DNA of 64,000 nt from Roseovarius sp. (lineage in GTDB: Bacteria > Pseudomonadota > Alphaproteobacteria > Rhodobacterales > Rhodobacteraceae), in NCBI GenBank assembly GCA_014359765.1, contig JACIYT010000011.1, positions 1 through 64,000 of the forward strand, read 5' to 3'. A model generated the notes under the pieces. It was not told where the DNA came from. It ran no database searches and saw only the letters and a program-made list of their open reading frames with translations. Position numbers and translations under genes: made by a program. Positions 1-9,217 of the stretch are shown here, piece by piece (within the stretch, counting starts at the first letter, position 1; every line of letters begins with the position of its first letter).

Positions 1-15
1 GACCCGCGCCCCTGG

Positions 16-381
16 TGTTCGACATCTGACGGATGGTGCCCGATGAGGGCGTCGCACAGGATGCAGCGGGCTGCTGTGCACGAGGCGCGTCGGAATGGCC
101 CGGGGCGCGCGGGCGTTCAGGTCTTGCTCCAAATGCGCGGAATCAAGGCGCGGCACGCGCCGCCGCGCAGCGCCCGACCGCCCCCCGGGCGGGCGCTTTT
201 GCAAGGTCAACGTCCGCTCAACCGTTGCAGTATCTGGCACCATAAATCGAGGACCACGCGCGTTCTTGCGCCCACCCGCGGTCGGGCGCCGCGCGGCGTG
301 CTGACCGGCGTGCCGAGTGGCAGCGCGCGGCCCCGAAGGGTGACCGTGCAGAAGCGGGCACCATCCGTCAGGTGTCGAACC
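16..381 (+). mobile_element. MITE-like element, copy 1, with nested module
   Basis: Seen: the ends are near-perfect inverted repeats. The left end (16-40) starts TGTTCGACATCTGACGG and the right end (357-381) reads the same on the other strand with one internal change (ACACCT for ACATCT) and a different last base. Flanks are CTGG at 12-15 and CTAG at 382-385, which looks like a 4-bp target duplication with one change. The right CTAG contains the mraY stop codon. The outer parts match the copy at 43687-43907 in opposite orientation; the middle (about 155-299) is an extra module also found near 39455-39599. No transposase or credible ORF is inside. Inferred: a non-autonomous element mobilised by a CTAG-targeting transposase elsewhere. 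Confidence 0.75.
155..299 (+). repeat. Nested repeat module B, copy 1
   Basis: About 145 bp that interrupt the outer element relative to the copy at 43687-43907, which lacks them. The module has imperfect inverted ends (GCGCCCGACCG on the left; its complement CGGTCGGGCGC on the right) and an internal arm pair (TTGCAAGG and CCGTTGCA). The same arrangement, diverged, occurs at 39455-39599. Boundaries are accurate only to a few bases. Confidence 0.65.
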
Positions 382-1464
382 CTAGCGCAGCTTGAGCGTC
401 GCCAGCCCGATCATCGCGAGGATCAGTGCGATGATCCAGAAGCGGATGACGATCTGCGGCTCGGCCCAGCCCTTCTTCTCGTAATGGTGGTGGATCGGCG
501 CCATGAGGAACACGCGCTTGCCGGTGCGCTTGAAATAGAGCACCTGCACGATGACCGAGAGCGCCTCGACCACGAAGAGCCCGCCGACGATGGCGAGCAC
601 CAGCTCGTGCTTGGTGGCCACCGCGATCGCGCCGAGCGCGCCCCCAAGGGCGAGCGAGCCGGTATCGCCCATGAACACCGCCGCCGGCGGCGCGTTATAC
701 CACAGGAACCCGAGCCCGCCGCCCACCAGCCCCGCCACGAAGATCAGGATCTCGCCCGTGCCGGGAACGTAATGCAGGCCGAGATATTCGGTGAAATCGG
801 TGCGCCCCACGGTATAGGCGATCACCCCCAGCGTGGCCGAGGCGATCATCACCGGCATGATCGCCAGCCCGTCGAGCCCGTCGGTGAGGTTCACCGCATT
901 GGCCGCGCCCACGATCACGATCATGGCAAAGGGGATGAAGAAGATCCCCAGGTCGATGAGCACATCCTTGAACACCGGCAAGGCGAGTTGGTTCTGCAGG
1001 GCCTCGGGGTGGAGCTGGCCCGCCCAGATCGCGGCGGCGAGCGCGATGGCAAAGCCGAGCGCGAGGCGCACGCGCCCCGGCACGCCCTTGACATTGCCCC
1101 TCGAGACCTTGGCCAGATCGTCGGCAAAACCGATCAGCGCAAAGCCCAGCGTGACGAAGAGCACCAGCCACACATAGGGATTGTCGAGCCGCGCCCAGAG
1201 AAGCGTCGCGCTCACCAGCGCGCCCACGATCAGCAGCCCGCCCATGGTCGGTGTGCCGGCCTTGGCGAAATGCGTCTCGGGGCCGTCCTCGCGGATCGGC
1301 TGGCCCTTGCCCTGGCGGCGGCGCAGCACGTTGATCAGCGGCGGGCCGAAGAGAAAGCCGAAGACGAGCGCGGTCAGAAACGCCCCACCCGCGCGAAAGG
1401 TGATGTAGCGGAAGAGGTTGAATATGTCGCCCCCGTCCGAGAACAGTGTCAGCCAGTAGAGCAT
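382..1464 (-). CDS. mraY: Phospho-N-acetylmuramoyl-pentapeptide transferase MraY
   Basis: Transfers phospho-MurNAc-pentapeptide from UDP to undecaprenyl phosphate, making lipid I at the inner membrane. The 360-residue product has the family length and about ten hydrophobic segments. Visible motifs are FADDLAK, the metal-binding stretch [10 protein letters not shown], and the late cytoplasmic loop [11 protein letters not shown]. The ATG at 1462-1464 shares one base with the murF stop (TAATG), which fixes the start; an upstream in-frame extension has no support. Last gene of the mraZ-to-mraY run. In related genomes murD usually follows, but here the stop codon abuts an inserted repeat and murD is not in the window. 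Confidence 0.97.
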   Translation of the reverse strand: MLYWLTLFSDGGDIFNLFRYITFRAGGAFLTALVFGFLFGPPLINVLRRRQGKGQPIREDGPETHFAKAGTPTMGGLLIVGALVSATLLWARLDNPYVWLVLFVTLGFALIGFADDLAKVSRGNVKGVPGRVRLALGFAIALAAAIWAGQLHPEALQNQLALPVFKDVLIDLGIFFIPFAMIVIVGAANAVNLTDGLDGLAIMPVMIASATLGVIAYTVGRTDFTEYLGLHYVPGTGEILIFVAGLVGGGLGFLWYNAPPAAVFMGDTGSLALGGALGAIAVATKHELVLAIVGGLFVVEALSVIVQVLYFKRTGKRVFLMAPIHHHYEKKGWAEPQIVIRFWIIALILAMIGLATLKLR

Positions 1465-2900
1465 TATCCCCGGTCCTCTTGCGTGCCCCGGTCCGCGCGG
1501 CGCAGCGCCGCCGCGATCAGGCTTACCCGGCTCCCCTTTGAGCCCTTGACCAGCACCACGTCGCCGGCATCGATCAGCCGGTGCGCCCGCGCCGCGATCT
1601 CCTCGGCGGTCGCCGCGTGACGGCCGCGCTTGCGCTCGGGCAGGGCCTGCCAGAGGGCGCGCATCTTTGGGCCCACGCAATGCACCTCGTCGATGGTCTG
1701 CATGGCGGGCAGGGCGGCGAGGGCGGCATGGAGCGCGGCCTCGCTCGGCCCCAGTTCGAGCATGTCGCCCAGGATGGCAATGCGCCGCCCGCGTGCGACG
1801 CGGCCCAGATCGTTGCGCGGCGCGCTCGCCGCCAGCACCTCCAGCGCGGCGGCCATCGATTCGGGATTGGCGTTGAACGCGTCGTCGATCAATTCGATGC
1901 TCATGCCGTCGGCGGCCAGATCGAGCACGAGGCGCTCGCGGGTGCCGCGCCCCTCGGGTGGTGCCCAGGCGGCGAGATCGGCGATCGCCACGGCCCGGTC
2001 AAGGCCCAGCACCCGCACGATGGCCAGCACGGCCAGCCCGTTCATGGCGAAATGCCGCCCCGTCACGCCAATCTTGTAGAGGAGCGGCGTGCGCCAGGCG
2101 CGGGCCTGCGCCACGGTCGCCCCGTCATGCAGATCGACCGACAGCAGCCGGTGATGCGCGCCGCGCGCGGTGCCGAAGCCGAGGGCACGCGCGGCATGGC
2201 CGGTGGCGGCGGCGCGCAGGATGGGCGCGGTGGAGATGTCGGTGTTGAAGAGCGCGACGCCGCCCGGCTCCAGCCCCTCGTAGATCGCGGCCTTCTCGCG
2301 GGCGATGCCTTCGAGGTTCTCGAACGCCTCCAGATGGGCGGCGGCAACGGTGGTGATCAGCGCGACATGCGGCCGCGCCATGCGCGCAAGCGGCGCGATC
2401 TCGCCGGGATGGTTCATGCCGATCTCGATCACAGCGAATTGCGTGTCGGCGGGCATCCGCGCCAGCGTCAGCGGCACGCCCCAGTGATTGTTGTAGCTGG
2501 CCTCGGCGGCATGGGTGCGGCCCTGGCGGCTGAGCACCGCGCGCAGCATTTCCTTGGTCGAGGTCTTGCCGACCGAGCCGGTCACGGCGATGACGCGGCC
2601 CCCCATCCGTGCGCGCGCCGCGCGCCCCAGCGCCTCGAGCGCGGCCTGCACATCCTCCACCACCAGCAGCGGCGCGCCCTCGGGCAGCCCCTCGGGCATC
2701 CGGCTCACCAGCGCCGCCGCCGCCCCCCGCGCCAGCGCCTGCGCCACGAAGTCGTGCCCGTCGCGCGCCGCACTCAGCGCCACGAAGAGATCGCCGGGTT
2801 GCAGCGTGCGCGTGTCGATGGACACGCCGGTGGCTGCCCAGTCGCGGGTGATGCGGCCCCCGGTGGCGGCGGCGGCCTCGGTGGCGGTCCACAGGTTCAT
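1464..2900 (-). CDS. murF: UDP-MurNAc-tripeptide D-alanyl-D-alanine ligase MurF
   Basis: Cytoplasmic ATP-dependent ligase adding D-Ala-D-Ala to the UDP-MurNAc tripeptide. The 478-residue product has the Mur ligase layout: N-terminal UDP-binding domain, P-loop [11 protein letters not shown] at residues 107-117, and the central stretch [10 protein letters not shown]. The ATG at 2898-2900 overlaps the murE stop by four bases (ATGA), so the much longer open frame upstream is not used. The 3' end overlaps mraY by one base. Translational coupling within the dcw operon is likely. Confidence 0.96.
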   Translation of the reverse strand: MNLWTATEAAAATGGRITRDWAATGVSIDTRTLQPGDLFVALSAARDGHDFVAQALARGAAAALVSRMPEGLPEGAPLLVVEDVQAALEALGRAARARMGGRVIAVTGSVGKTSTKEMLRAVLSRQGRTHAAEASYNNHWGVPLTLARMPADTQFAVIEIGMNHPGEIAPLARMARPHVALITTVAAAHLEAFENLEGIAREKAAIYEGLEPGGVALFNTDISTAPILRAAATGHAARALGFGTARGAHHRLLSVDLHDGATVAQARAWRTPLLYKIGVTGRHFAMNGLAVLAIVRVLGLDRAVAIADLAAWAPPEGRGTRERLVLDLAADGMSIELIDDAFNANPESMAAALEVLAASAPRNDLGRVARGRRIAILGDMLELGPSEAALHAALAALPAMQTIDEVHCVGPKMRALWQALPERKRGRHAATAEEIAARAHRLIDAGDVVLVKGSKGSRVSLIAAALRRADRGTQEDRG

Positions 2901-4378
2901 GCCACGCCCCCGTCGAGCACGCTCACCGCGAGGCTTGCCTGTTCGGCATCGTCGAAGGGGAGGGTGTCCTCGCCCACCACCTGCCCGGTCTCGTGGCCCT
3001 TGCCACAGATCAGCAGCGCATCGCCCGGGGCGAGCATGTCCACCCCGCGCAGGATCGCCTCGGCGCGGTCGGCCACCTCGGCGGCACCGGGACAGCCCGA
3101 GAGCACCGCAGCGCGGATCGTGGCCGGATCCTCGGAGCGGGGATTGTCGTCGGTCACGATCACCGCATCGGCGAATTGCGCGGCGGCCTGTCCCATCAGC
3201 GGGCGCTTGCCCCGGTCGCGGTCGCCGCCCGCACCGATGATGGCAATGAGCCGGCCCATGACATGCGGGCGCAGCGCGGCGATGGCGGTGGCCACGGCAT
3301 CGGGGGTATGGGCGTAATCGACAAAGACCGCCGCCCCGTTGCCGCGCGTGGCCGCCAGCTGCATCCGCCCGCGCACGGTGGTCATGCCGGGCAGTTCGGC
3401 CAGCACGCGCGCGGCATCGGCGCCTGCGCCGATCGCCAGCCCCGCTGCGAGGGCCACGTTCCCGGCCTGGAACCCGCCGATCAGATCGAGGCGCAGCTGA
3501 TGGATACGGTCCTCCCATGCGAGCCGGACCACCTGGCCCGTGGCGTCGAAACGCTGCGCCAGGAGCTGCAGATCGGCCCCCTCGCGGCGGCCCACGGTGA
3601 TCAGGTCCTGGCCGCGTCCGGCGGCGATATCGGCGATGCGCGCGCCGTTGGGGTCGTCGATATTGATCACCGCGACGCCATTCTCGGGCAGGACGCGGTC
3701 GAAGAGCCCCGCCTTGGCGCGGAAATAGCTCTCGAAATCGGGGTGATAGTCGAGGTGATCCTGGGTGATATTGGTGAAACCCGCCGCCGCGAGGCGCACC
3801 CCGTCGAGGCGGCACTGGTCGAGCCCGTGCGAGGACGCCTCCATCGCCGCATGGGTCACGCCCTGCGCGGCGCAGCGTGCGAGGATCTCGTGGAGCGTGA
3901 CCGGCTCGGGCGTGGTGTGGGTCATCGGCGCGCACAGCGCCCCCTCGACCCCGGTCGTGCCGAGATTGACGGCATCGAATCCCAGCCGCTCCCAGATCTG
4001 GCGGGTGAAGGTGGCGACCGAGGTCTTGCCGTTGGTGCCGGTCACGGCGACCATCACCTCGGGCTGCGCCCCGAACCAGAGCGCGGCCGTATAGGCCAGC
4101 GTCTGGCGCGGATCCTCGGCCACGACCAGCGCGGCATCATGCGCGGCGAGCGCATTCGCGGCGAGACGCGCGCCCGCGGCATCGGTGAGGATCGCCGCCG
4201 CACCCCGGGCGAGGGCGGTCTCCACATAGCGCGCGCCGTGAACCCGCGTTCCGGGAAGCGCGGCAAAGAGCATCCCCTCGCGCACCGCGCCGCTGTCGGT
4301 GGCCAGCCCGGTGATGCGCGCCTGCCGTGCGCCCTGCGCGGTCAGCCCCAGTTCCGACAATGTCCGTATGCGATCCAC
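2897..4378 (-). CDS. murE: UDP-MurNAc-L-Ala-D-Glu:meso-DAP ligase MurE
   Basis: Adds the third residue of the peptidoglycan stem peptide. The 493-residue product has the P-loop TGTNGKTS at 113-120, VDYAHTPD in the centre, and DNPR at 411-414. DNPR is the known signature of meso-diaminopimelate specificity, fitting dapD and dapF elsewhere in the window. The start codon is GTG (4376-4378), 14 bases after the ftsI stop. Overlaps murF by four bases. Confidence 0.96.
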   Translation of the reverse strand: MDRIRTLSELGLTAQGARQARITGLATDSGAVREGMLFAALPGTRVHGARYVETALARGAAAILTDAAGARLAANALAAHDAALVVAEDPRQTLAYTAALWFGAQPEVMVAVTGTNGKTSVATFTRQIWERLGFDAVNLGTTGVEGALCAPMTHTTPEPVTLHEILARCAAQGVTHAAMEASSHGLDQCRLDGVRLAAAGFTNITQDHLDYHPDFESYFRAKAGLFDRVLPENGVAVINIDDPNGARIADIAAGRGQDLITVGRREGADLQLLAQRFDATGQVVRLAWEDRIHQLRLDLIGGFQAGNVALAAGLAIGAGADAARVLAELPGMTTVRGRMQLAATRGNGAAVFVDYAHTPDAVATAIAALRPHVMGRLIAIIGAGGDRDRGKRPLMGQAAAQFADAVIVTDDNPRSEDPATIRAAVLSGCPGAAEVADRAEAILRGVDMLAPGDALLICGKGHETGQVVGEDTLPFDDAEQASLAVSVLDGGVA

Positions 4379-4392
4379 GCGCGCCCCTGCCC

Positions 4393-6177
4393 CTAATGCG
4401 ATGCGGGGCTTATAGCAGCGGTTTCGGCGGGTTCAATCTCGGGGCGCAGCCCGAGCAGCGGGGCGGTGCGGCGGATCACTTCGGCGGCCACCGGCGCGGC
4501 GGTCCAGCCCGCCGTGCGGCGCGGCTCGGAGCCGGAGGTCTCCACCGGTTCGTCGAGGGTGACGATGAGCACATATTTCGGGTCGTGCGCCGGGAACATG
4601 CCCGCGAAAGAGGCGATGACCTTGTCCTTGTGATAGCCGCCGCCGCGCGCATTCGGCTTGTCGGCGGTGCCGGTCTTGCCGCCGACCGCATAGCCCGGCA
4701 CCTCGGCGAGGCTCGCCGTGCCCTCGCGCACCACCTTGCGCATCATGTCGCGCATGGCGGCAGAGGTGGCCTCGGAGATGACGCGCGGCCCCGGCTGGCG
4801 GGCCGGATCGCGCAGCAGCGTCGGCGTGACCAGCCGCCCGCCGTTCACGATCGTGGCATAGGCGGCCACGAGGTGCATCGGGCTGGTGGAAAGGCCATGA
4901 CCATAGGAGATGGTCATGGTCGAGAGATCGGACCACCGGGCAGGCAGGAGCGCGCGGCTGCCCGAGGCTTCGGCGATTTCCAGCGGCGAGGGCTCGATGA
5001 TCCCGAGCGCGTCGAGAAAGGCGCGCTGGCGCTCGGCGCCGATCAGCAGCGCAATGCGCGCGGTGCCGACATTGGAGGATTTCACCAGCACCTTCTCGAC
5101 GCTCAGCTCGGGGCCGTAATTGCGGAAATCGCGGATCCGGAACTTGCCCCATTGCATCGGCGAGCGGGTGTCGATCACCGTGCCGGGCGTGACGAGGCCC
5201 TCCTCCAGCGCCTGCGCGAGCGTGAACACCTTGAAGGTCGAGCCGAGCTCATAGACGCCCTGCACCGCGCGGTTGAAGAGCGGGCTGTCATCGGGGTCGC
5301 CCGCTGTGGGCAGGGCCGGGCGCTTGTTCGGGTCGAAATCCGGCAGCGAGGCCATGGCCAGAACCTCGCCCGTGCGCGCATCCATGATGATGCCCGCTGC
5401 GCCCTTGGCGTTCATGATCTTCATGCCGCCCGCGAGAACCCGCTCCATCGCCGCCTGAACCCCGAGATCGAGCGAGAGCATGAGCGGCTCATGCGCGCGG
5501 GCCGGGTCGCGCAGGCGCTCGTCGAGCTGCTTCTCGATGCCTGCCACGCCCACCACCTCGGCGGCATGGACCCCCTCGCGCCCGAACCCCGCGCCGCCCA
5601 GCACATGCGCGGCCAGCCGCCCGTTGGGATAGAGCCGCATCTCGCGCGGACCGAACAGCAGCCCCGGCTCGCCGATGTCGTGCACCGCCTGTTGCTGTTC
5701 GGGGCTGAGTGTGCGGCGAATCCAGAGAAACTTGCGCGGGCCGGTGAAATCGCGCAGGAGGCGCTCGCGGTCGAGATCGGGAAAGATCCGGGCCAGCCCG
5801 TCGGCGGCGCGCTCGGGATCGACCATCAGATGCGGTTGCGCATAGAGGCTGTGCGTGTCGAGATTGGTCGCGAGGACGCGCCCGTGCCGGTCCACGATGT
5901 CGGCGCGCTGGGCAAGGATCTGCGCGCCCGCCCCGCCCACGCGCGGCTCGGCGGGTTCGGACTGCGCAAGCACCGCCATCTTGCCGCCGACCGTGACAAA
6001 GCCCGCGAAAAACAATGCCGCCAGCACCAGCAGCCGCCCCTCGGCGCGGCGGCGCGCGCGGTCGCGCATGTCCTCGTGGCGCAGGCGGATGTTCTCGCGC
6101 TCGATGGCGTCGGGGTTCTCGCCCTTGCGCCGGGCTTCGAGGATACGCGCCAGCGGGCGCAGCGGCGTGCGGATCAT
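4393..6177 (-). CDS. ftsI: Peptidoglycan D,D-transpeptidase FtsI (PBP3)
   Basis: Septal transpeptidase crosslinking new peptidoglycan with FtsW. The 594-residue product has a basic N-terminus, one transmembrane segment at about 48-68, then a periplasmic class B PBP. Active-site motifs are complete: STFK with the catalytic Ser at 313, SSN at 367-369 and KTGT at 501-504. The ATG at 6175-6177 overlaps the ftsL stop by four bases. Fourth gene of the mraZ-mraY operon. Confidence 0.96.
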   Translation of the reverse strand: MIRTPLRPLARILEARRKGENPDAIERENIRLRHEDMRDRARRRAEGRLLVLAALFFAGFVTVGGKMAVLAQSEPAEPRVGGAGAQILAQRADIVDRHGRVLATNLDTHSLYAQPHLMVDPERAADGLARIFPDLDRERLLRDFTGPRKFLWIRRTLSPEQQQAVHDIGEPGLLFGPREMRLYPNGRLAAHVLGGAGFGREGVHAAEVVGVAGIEKQLDERLRDPARAHEPLMLSLDLGVQAAMERVLAGGMKIMNAKGAAGIIMDARTGEVLAMASLPDFDPNKRPALPTAGDPDDSPLFNRAVQGVYELGSTFKVFTLAQALEEGLVTPGTVIDTRSPMQWGKFRIRDFRNYGPELSVEKVLVKSSNVGTARIALLIGAERQRAFLDALGIIEPSPLEIAEASGSRALLPARWSDLSTMTISYGHGLSTSPMHLVAAYATIVNGGRLVTPTLLRDPARQPGPRVISEATSAAMRDMMRKVVREGTASLAEVPGYAVGGKTGTADKPNARGGGYHKDKVIASFAGMFPAHDPKYVLIVTLDEPVETSGSEPRRTAGWTAAPVAAEVIRRTAPLLGLRPEIEPAETAAISPASH

Positions 6178-6536
6178 GGCAGTTGCTCCCCTGCAGGCGC
6201 GAGATGGGCGGACTGCGACAGCCGGAGCGACGACGCCGGGGCCGGGGCCGGGGCCGGATAGGCCACCTGGTCAATGCGCCCGAACTGCTCCGGTTGCAGC
6301 GGCAGCAGGCCGAGCCGGTCGTAATTCAGCTCGACCAGATCGCGCAGGCGGTCGGGGCGGTTGAGATAGGCCCATTCGGCGTTGAGCATCCGGAGGCGCT
6401 GACGCGCCTCGGCGATGCCCGCCTGGAGGCGCTCGGCCTCGGCCAGCGCGGCCTGGGTGCGGTAATTCTCGCGATAGGCCCAGAAGGCGAGGCCGATCAC
6501 ACCGAGAACGGTCAGGACATGCAGAAAGCTGCGCAT
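6174..6536 (-). CDS. ftsL: Cell division protein FtsL-like
   Basis: Small bitopic divisome protein expected to act with FtsB and FtsQ. The 120-residue product has a short cytoplasmic start, one membrane segment at about 6-22, then a heptad-like stretch around the residues RLRMLNAEWAYL. It ends in an Ala/Pro-rich tail. Sequence in this family is poorly conserved, so the call rests on size, topology and position between rsmH and ftsI. The ATG at 6534-6536 forms TGATG with the rsmH stop; a TTG one codon upstream is possible but unnecessary. Confidence 0.88.
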   Translation of the reverse strand: MRSFLHVLTVLGVIGLAFWAYRENYRTQAALAEAERLQAGIAEARQRLRMLNAEWAYLNRPDRLRDLVELNYDRLGLLPLQPEQFGRIDQVAYPAPAPAPASSLRLSQSAHLAPAGEQLP

Positions 6537-7528
6537 CAACTGTCTCCCTTGAGCATGGGCAGGCCGAGGGCGGCGGGATCCGAGCGCCCGGGCGGCGCGT
6601 CGGTGCGGATGGCGATGCGCAACCGGGCCGAACGCGCGCGCGGGTTTGCCGCCAGTTCCGCGGCGTCAGGCGCGATCGGCTTGCGCGTGGCGAGGGTGAA
6701 TTGCGGGGGGGCGCGGCGGGTCTCGGGGGCATGACGGCTGCCGCCGCCCTGCGCGCCGGCGCGGGTCTGGAGGAACCGCTTCACGATGCGGTCCTCGATC
6801 GAATGAAAGGTGACAACGGCCAGCTTTCCGCCTTGGCAGAGCGCCCGCTCGGCCGCCTCGAGCCCATCGAGAAGCGCGCGGTATTCGTCGTTCACGGCGA
6901 TGCGGATCGCCTGGAAGCTGCGCGTCGCGGGATGCGCCTGACCGGGCTTCGGGCGCGGCAGGCAACGCTCGATGATGGCGGCCAGCGCGCCGGTGGTGGC
7001 GATCGGCGCCGCCTCGCGCGCGCGCACGATCGCGCGGGCGATGCGGCGGCTCGCGCGCTCCTCGCCGTAGAGATAGAGGATATCGGCAAGCTGCGCCTCG
7101 GGGGCGGTGTTGACCAGATCCGCGGCGCTCGGGCCTTCCTGGCTCATGCGCATGTCGAGCGGGCCGTCGCGCATGAAGGAAAAGCCCCGCTCGGCGCGAT
7201 CGAGCTGCATCGAGGACACCCCCAGATCGAGCACCACCCCGTCGAGCGCGGTGGCATGGGCGTCCAGATTCGCGAAATTGTCCTGCACGAGGTGCAGCCG
7301 GTCGCCCCAGGCCGCGCCCCAGTCGCGCGCCATGGCAATCGCCAGCGGATCGCGGTCGAGACCGATCACCCGCGCCGCCCCCGCCTCCAGCAGGCCGCGC
7401 GCATAGCCCCCCGCCCCCAGCGTCCCGTCGAGCCAGGTGCCGTGCACCGGGGCGACCGCGGCCAGAAGCGGGCGCAGCAGCACCGGAACATGCGGGGCAG
7501 GCGGGGTCGGGGGCGCAGGGGCGGCCAT
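6536..7528 (-). CDS. rsmH: 16S rRNA (cytosine-1402 N4) methyltransferase RsmH
   Basis: Methylates C1402 in the decoding centre of 16S rRNA using SAM. The 330-residue product opens with [10 protein letters not shown], followed by the SAM-binding DGTLGAGGY and later [14 protein letters not shown], all typical of MraW/RsmH. The C-terminal stretch [14 protein letters not shown] is also diagnostic. The start is three bases after the mraZ stop, in the usual second position of a dcw cluster. Confidence 0.97.
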   Translation of the reverse strand: MAAPAPPTPPAPHVPVLLRPLLAAVAPVHGTWLDGTLGAGGYARGLLEAGAARVIGLDRDPLAIAMARDWGAAWGDRLHLVQDNFANLDAHATALDGVVLDLGVSSMQLDRAERGFSFMRDGPLDMRMSQEGPSAADLVNTAPEAQLADILYLYGEERASRRIARAIVRAREAAPIATTGALAAIIERCLPRPKPGQAHPATRSFQAIRIAVNDEYRALLDGLEAAERALCQGGKLAVVTFHSIEDRIVKRFLQTRAGAQGGGSRHAPETRRAPPQFTLATRKPIAPDAAELAANPRARSARLRIAIRTDAPPGRSDPAALGLPMLKGDS

Positions 7529-7531
7529 GGC

Positions 7532-8035
7532 TCAGCCCCCCTGGGGCGCGTCGAGCAGGGAGAGAGGGTCGAAATCCTCGGGGAATTCGTCGAGCCACTC
7601 GGTGATATCGGCGAGGCGCTTGGTTTGATAGGTCTCGGGCTTCCAGATCTGGAAGGTGTCGCCGGCGGCGATGAAGAACGCCTCGTCCTCGAGATCGAGC
7701 TTCCTGCGCAGCCGGGCAGGCAGCACGATCCGGCCAGTGTCATCGACCGAGGTCGGCAGCGACTGGCCCTGGAACATGTGTTCGAGCAGGCGCCGGGGCT
7801 TCGAGCCGCGCGGCAGGCGGGCGATCTTCTCATCGACCTCCTGCATCGCCTCCATGGTGTAGCATTCGAGGAAATCGCGGCGGTGATCGCCATAGACGAT
7901 GATCAGTTCGGGCTGCTTTCCGGGGCTCCAGCCGGGATCGCCGTCCTGGATCACGGGGCGAAAGAGCGCGGGGATCGACACCCGCCCCTTGGCATCCACC
8001 TTGACGGTGCTTTCGCCTCTGAATACCCGACCCAC
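7532..8035 (-). CDS. mraZ: Transcriptional regulator MraZ
   Basis: DNA-binding regulator of the dcw operon. The 167-residue product has the expected duplicated SpoVT/AbrB-like half-domains: DAKGRVSIPALF near the N-terminus and DDTGRIVLPARL in the middle. The start is taken as GTG at 8033-8035 because the family sequence begins there (MGRVFRGE) and a weak purine-rich SD (GAGGGG) lies just upstream. The frame stays open further upstream but that part has no family resemblance. Known for the family: binds TGGGN repeats near its own promoter; candidates are listed at 8365-8388. Confidence 0.95.
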   Translation of the reverse strand: MGRVFRGESTVKVDAKGRVSIPALFRPVIQDGDPGWSPGKQPELIIVYGDHRRDFLECYTMEAMQEVDEKIARLPRGSKPRRLLEHMFQGQSLPTSVDDTGRIVLPARLRRKLDLEDEAFFIAAGDTFQIWKPETYQTKRLADITEWLDEFPEDFDPLSLLDAPQGG

Positions 8036-8364
8036 TGTCCCCTCGGCCCCTTCTGTCGCTGCCGGTCGATCACCGGTCCCCGAGACGGAAAACGGCGGGC
8101 TGATCCGCTGCCACCGATCAACCCGCCGCCCTCGTCCCGTCTCGCGGGGTGTCCGACTGCGCGCGCCACCTGGGGGGATGTCTGCTCGCCCGCGCGCCGG
8201 ATTCTCATGCGATGAAGCTGGGTGCCTGTATGAAACCTGACTTGGGAGATTGTTTCGGGGTCTTGTCGCCCCTTCGTCTGTCCCATCCTCATCGTGGTTC
8301 ATGGATAGCATGGTACTTTGCCCCACCGCAAACAAAATCTGCCGCAGGACTGCGTGATCTTCTG

Positions 8365-8388
8365 TGGGATGGCGTGGGAAATATGGGG
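8365..8388 (+). promoter_or_regulatory. Candidate MraZ operator (TGGGR boxes)
   Basis: Three TGGGR boxes in direct array on the plus strand: TGGGA at 8365-8369, TGGGA at 8375-8379 and TGGGG at 8384-8388, spaced 10 and 9 bases start to start. MraZ of other bacteria binds direct TGGGN repeats near its own promoter. Here the boxes face opposite to the operon, unlike the enterobacterial layout, so this is only a candidate. Confidence 0.4.
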
Positions 8389-8657
8389 TCATGACAGAAT
8401 TCCCGTTCCTGAACCCATATATATCGCTGTTATATGCCAATTGATGTCTATATATGGTAAATTTGGGCTGATGTAGAATTTCCCATGATTTCCAGGGAAT
8501 TTTGCTTCTCCGCTCGGTTTCCGGCCCGCTGCACGCCGCGCGTGGCGCGAATCCGGCGCATCCCGGCCCCGAATCGCCGCCGCCGCCCCCCCATCGGCGC
8601 GCCTTGCGCCCCGGCGGCCCGGTCTGTCCCATGCCCGTGCCCATGCCCATGACGCAG

Positions 8658-8685
8658 GAGGCCCCGCCGGGTCGGGCGGGGCCTC
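8658..8685 (-). terminator. GC-rich hairpin 3' of the acuI-GNAT pair
   Basis: Perfect 11-bp inverted repeat (GAGGCCCCGCC at 8658-8668, complement at 8675-8685) with a 6-base loop, 26 bases beyond the GNAT stop codon on the minus strand. No U-tract follows, so it may act as an RNA 3'-end stabiliser or a weak terminator. Confidence 0.45.
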
Positions 8686-8710
8686 GCGGGGCTGTGCATG
8701 TGCCTGGGGC

Positions 8711-9217
8711 TCAGCCCGGGGGCGGGCCGAGCCATTTGAACATCACCAACGCATCCACCAGCCCCGCCGCAGGGTGACGAAAGGCGCGCGGCAGGCGGCC
8801 CACCGTGTCAAAGCCCAGGGCCTGCCAGAGCGCGATGGCGCCCGTGTTGGTGCTGACGACGAAATTGAACTGCATCGCCAGATAGCCCATGGCGCGCGCC
8901 TCGGCCTGCGAATGGGCACACATCGCCCGCGCCACGCCGCGCCCGCGCGCGGCCTCGGCCACGATATAGCCCGCGTTGCAGACATGCGCGCCGCCGCCCG
9001 CCTGATTGGTCTTGAGATAATAGCTGCCCAGCACCGCGCCGCCCGCCTCGGCCAGCCAGGTCGCGCGCGGCGCCTCGAACCAGAGCGCGCGCGCGGCCTC
9101 GGGGCCGATGCCGGGATCGACGGCATAGGTGTCGCCCGCGCGAAACACTCTGCGCAGGATCGGCCAGACCGCGTCGAAATCCTCCGCCCGCGCGGGGCGG
9201 ATGGTGAGATCATCCAT
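8711..9217 (-). CDS. GNAT-family N-acetyltransferase
   Basis: Predicted acetyl-CoA-dependent acyltransferase of unknown substrate, 168 residues, the length of a single GNAT domain. It begins LTIRPARAEDFDAVWPIL, typical of the first strand and helix. The CoA pyrophosphate loop is EAARGRGVARAM, and the C-terminal part has TGAIALWQALGFDTVGRLP, the usual late GNAT motif. Its ATG (9215-9217) lies inside the acuI coding end (8-base overlap), so the two are probably co-translated. Confidence 0.85.
   Translation of the reverse strand: MDDLTIRPARAEDFDAVWPILRRVFRAGDTYAVDPGIGPEAARALWFEAPRATWLAEAGGAVLGSYYLKTNQAGGGAHVCNAGYIVAEAARGRGVARAMCAHSQAEARAMGYLAMQFNFVVSTNTGAIALWQALGFDTVGRLPRAFRHPAAGLVDALVMFKWLGPPPG

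Larger units (their letters stand above)
8036..8710 (-). promoter_or_regulatory. Long leader/promoter region upstream of mraZ
   Basis: A 675-base stretch with no convincing gene. The part from about 8299 to 8510 is clearly richer in A+T than its surroundings (for example around 8410-8465), as expected for the main dcw promoter. I could not fix a single -35/-10 pair. An 81-codon plus-strand ORF at 8149-8394 has no recognisable features. Short CCCATG-type microrepeats occur near 8628-8651. Confidence 0.5.

Noticed and set aside
43-1620. 525-codon plus-strand frame over the repeat and mraY
   Set aside because: Translation changes character at the repeat boundary and is antisense to mraY.
8149-8394. 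81-codon plus-strand ORF in the mraZ leader
   Set aside because: No SD, no motif, and it overlaps the likely dcw promoter region.
8628-8651. CCCATG/CCCGTG microrepeat
   Set aside because: Too short and irregular to support a feature.
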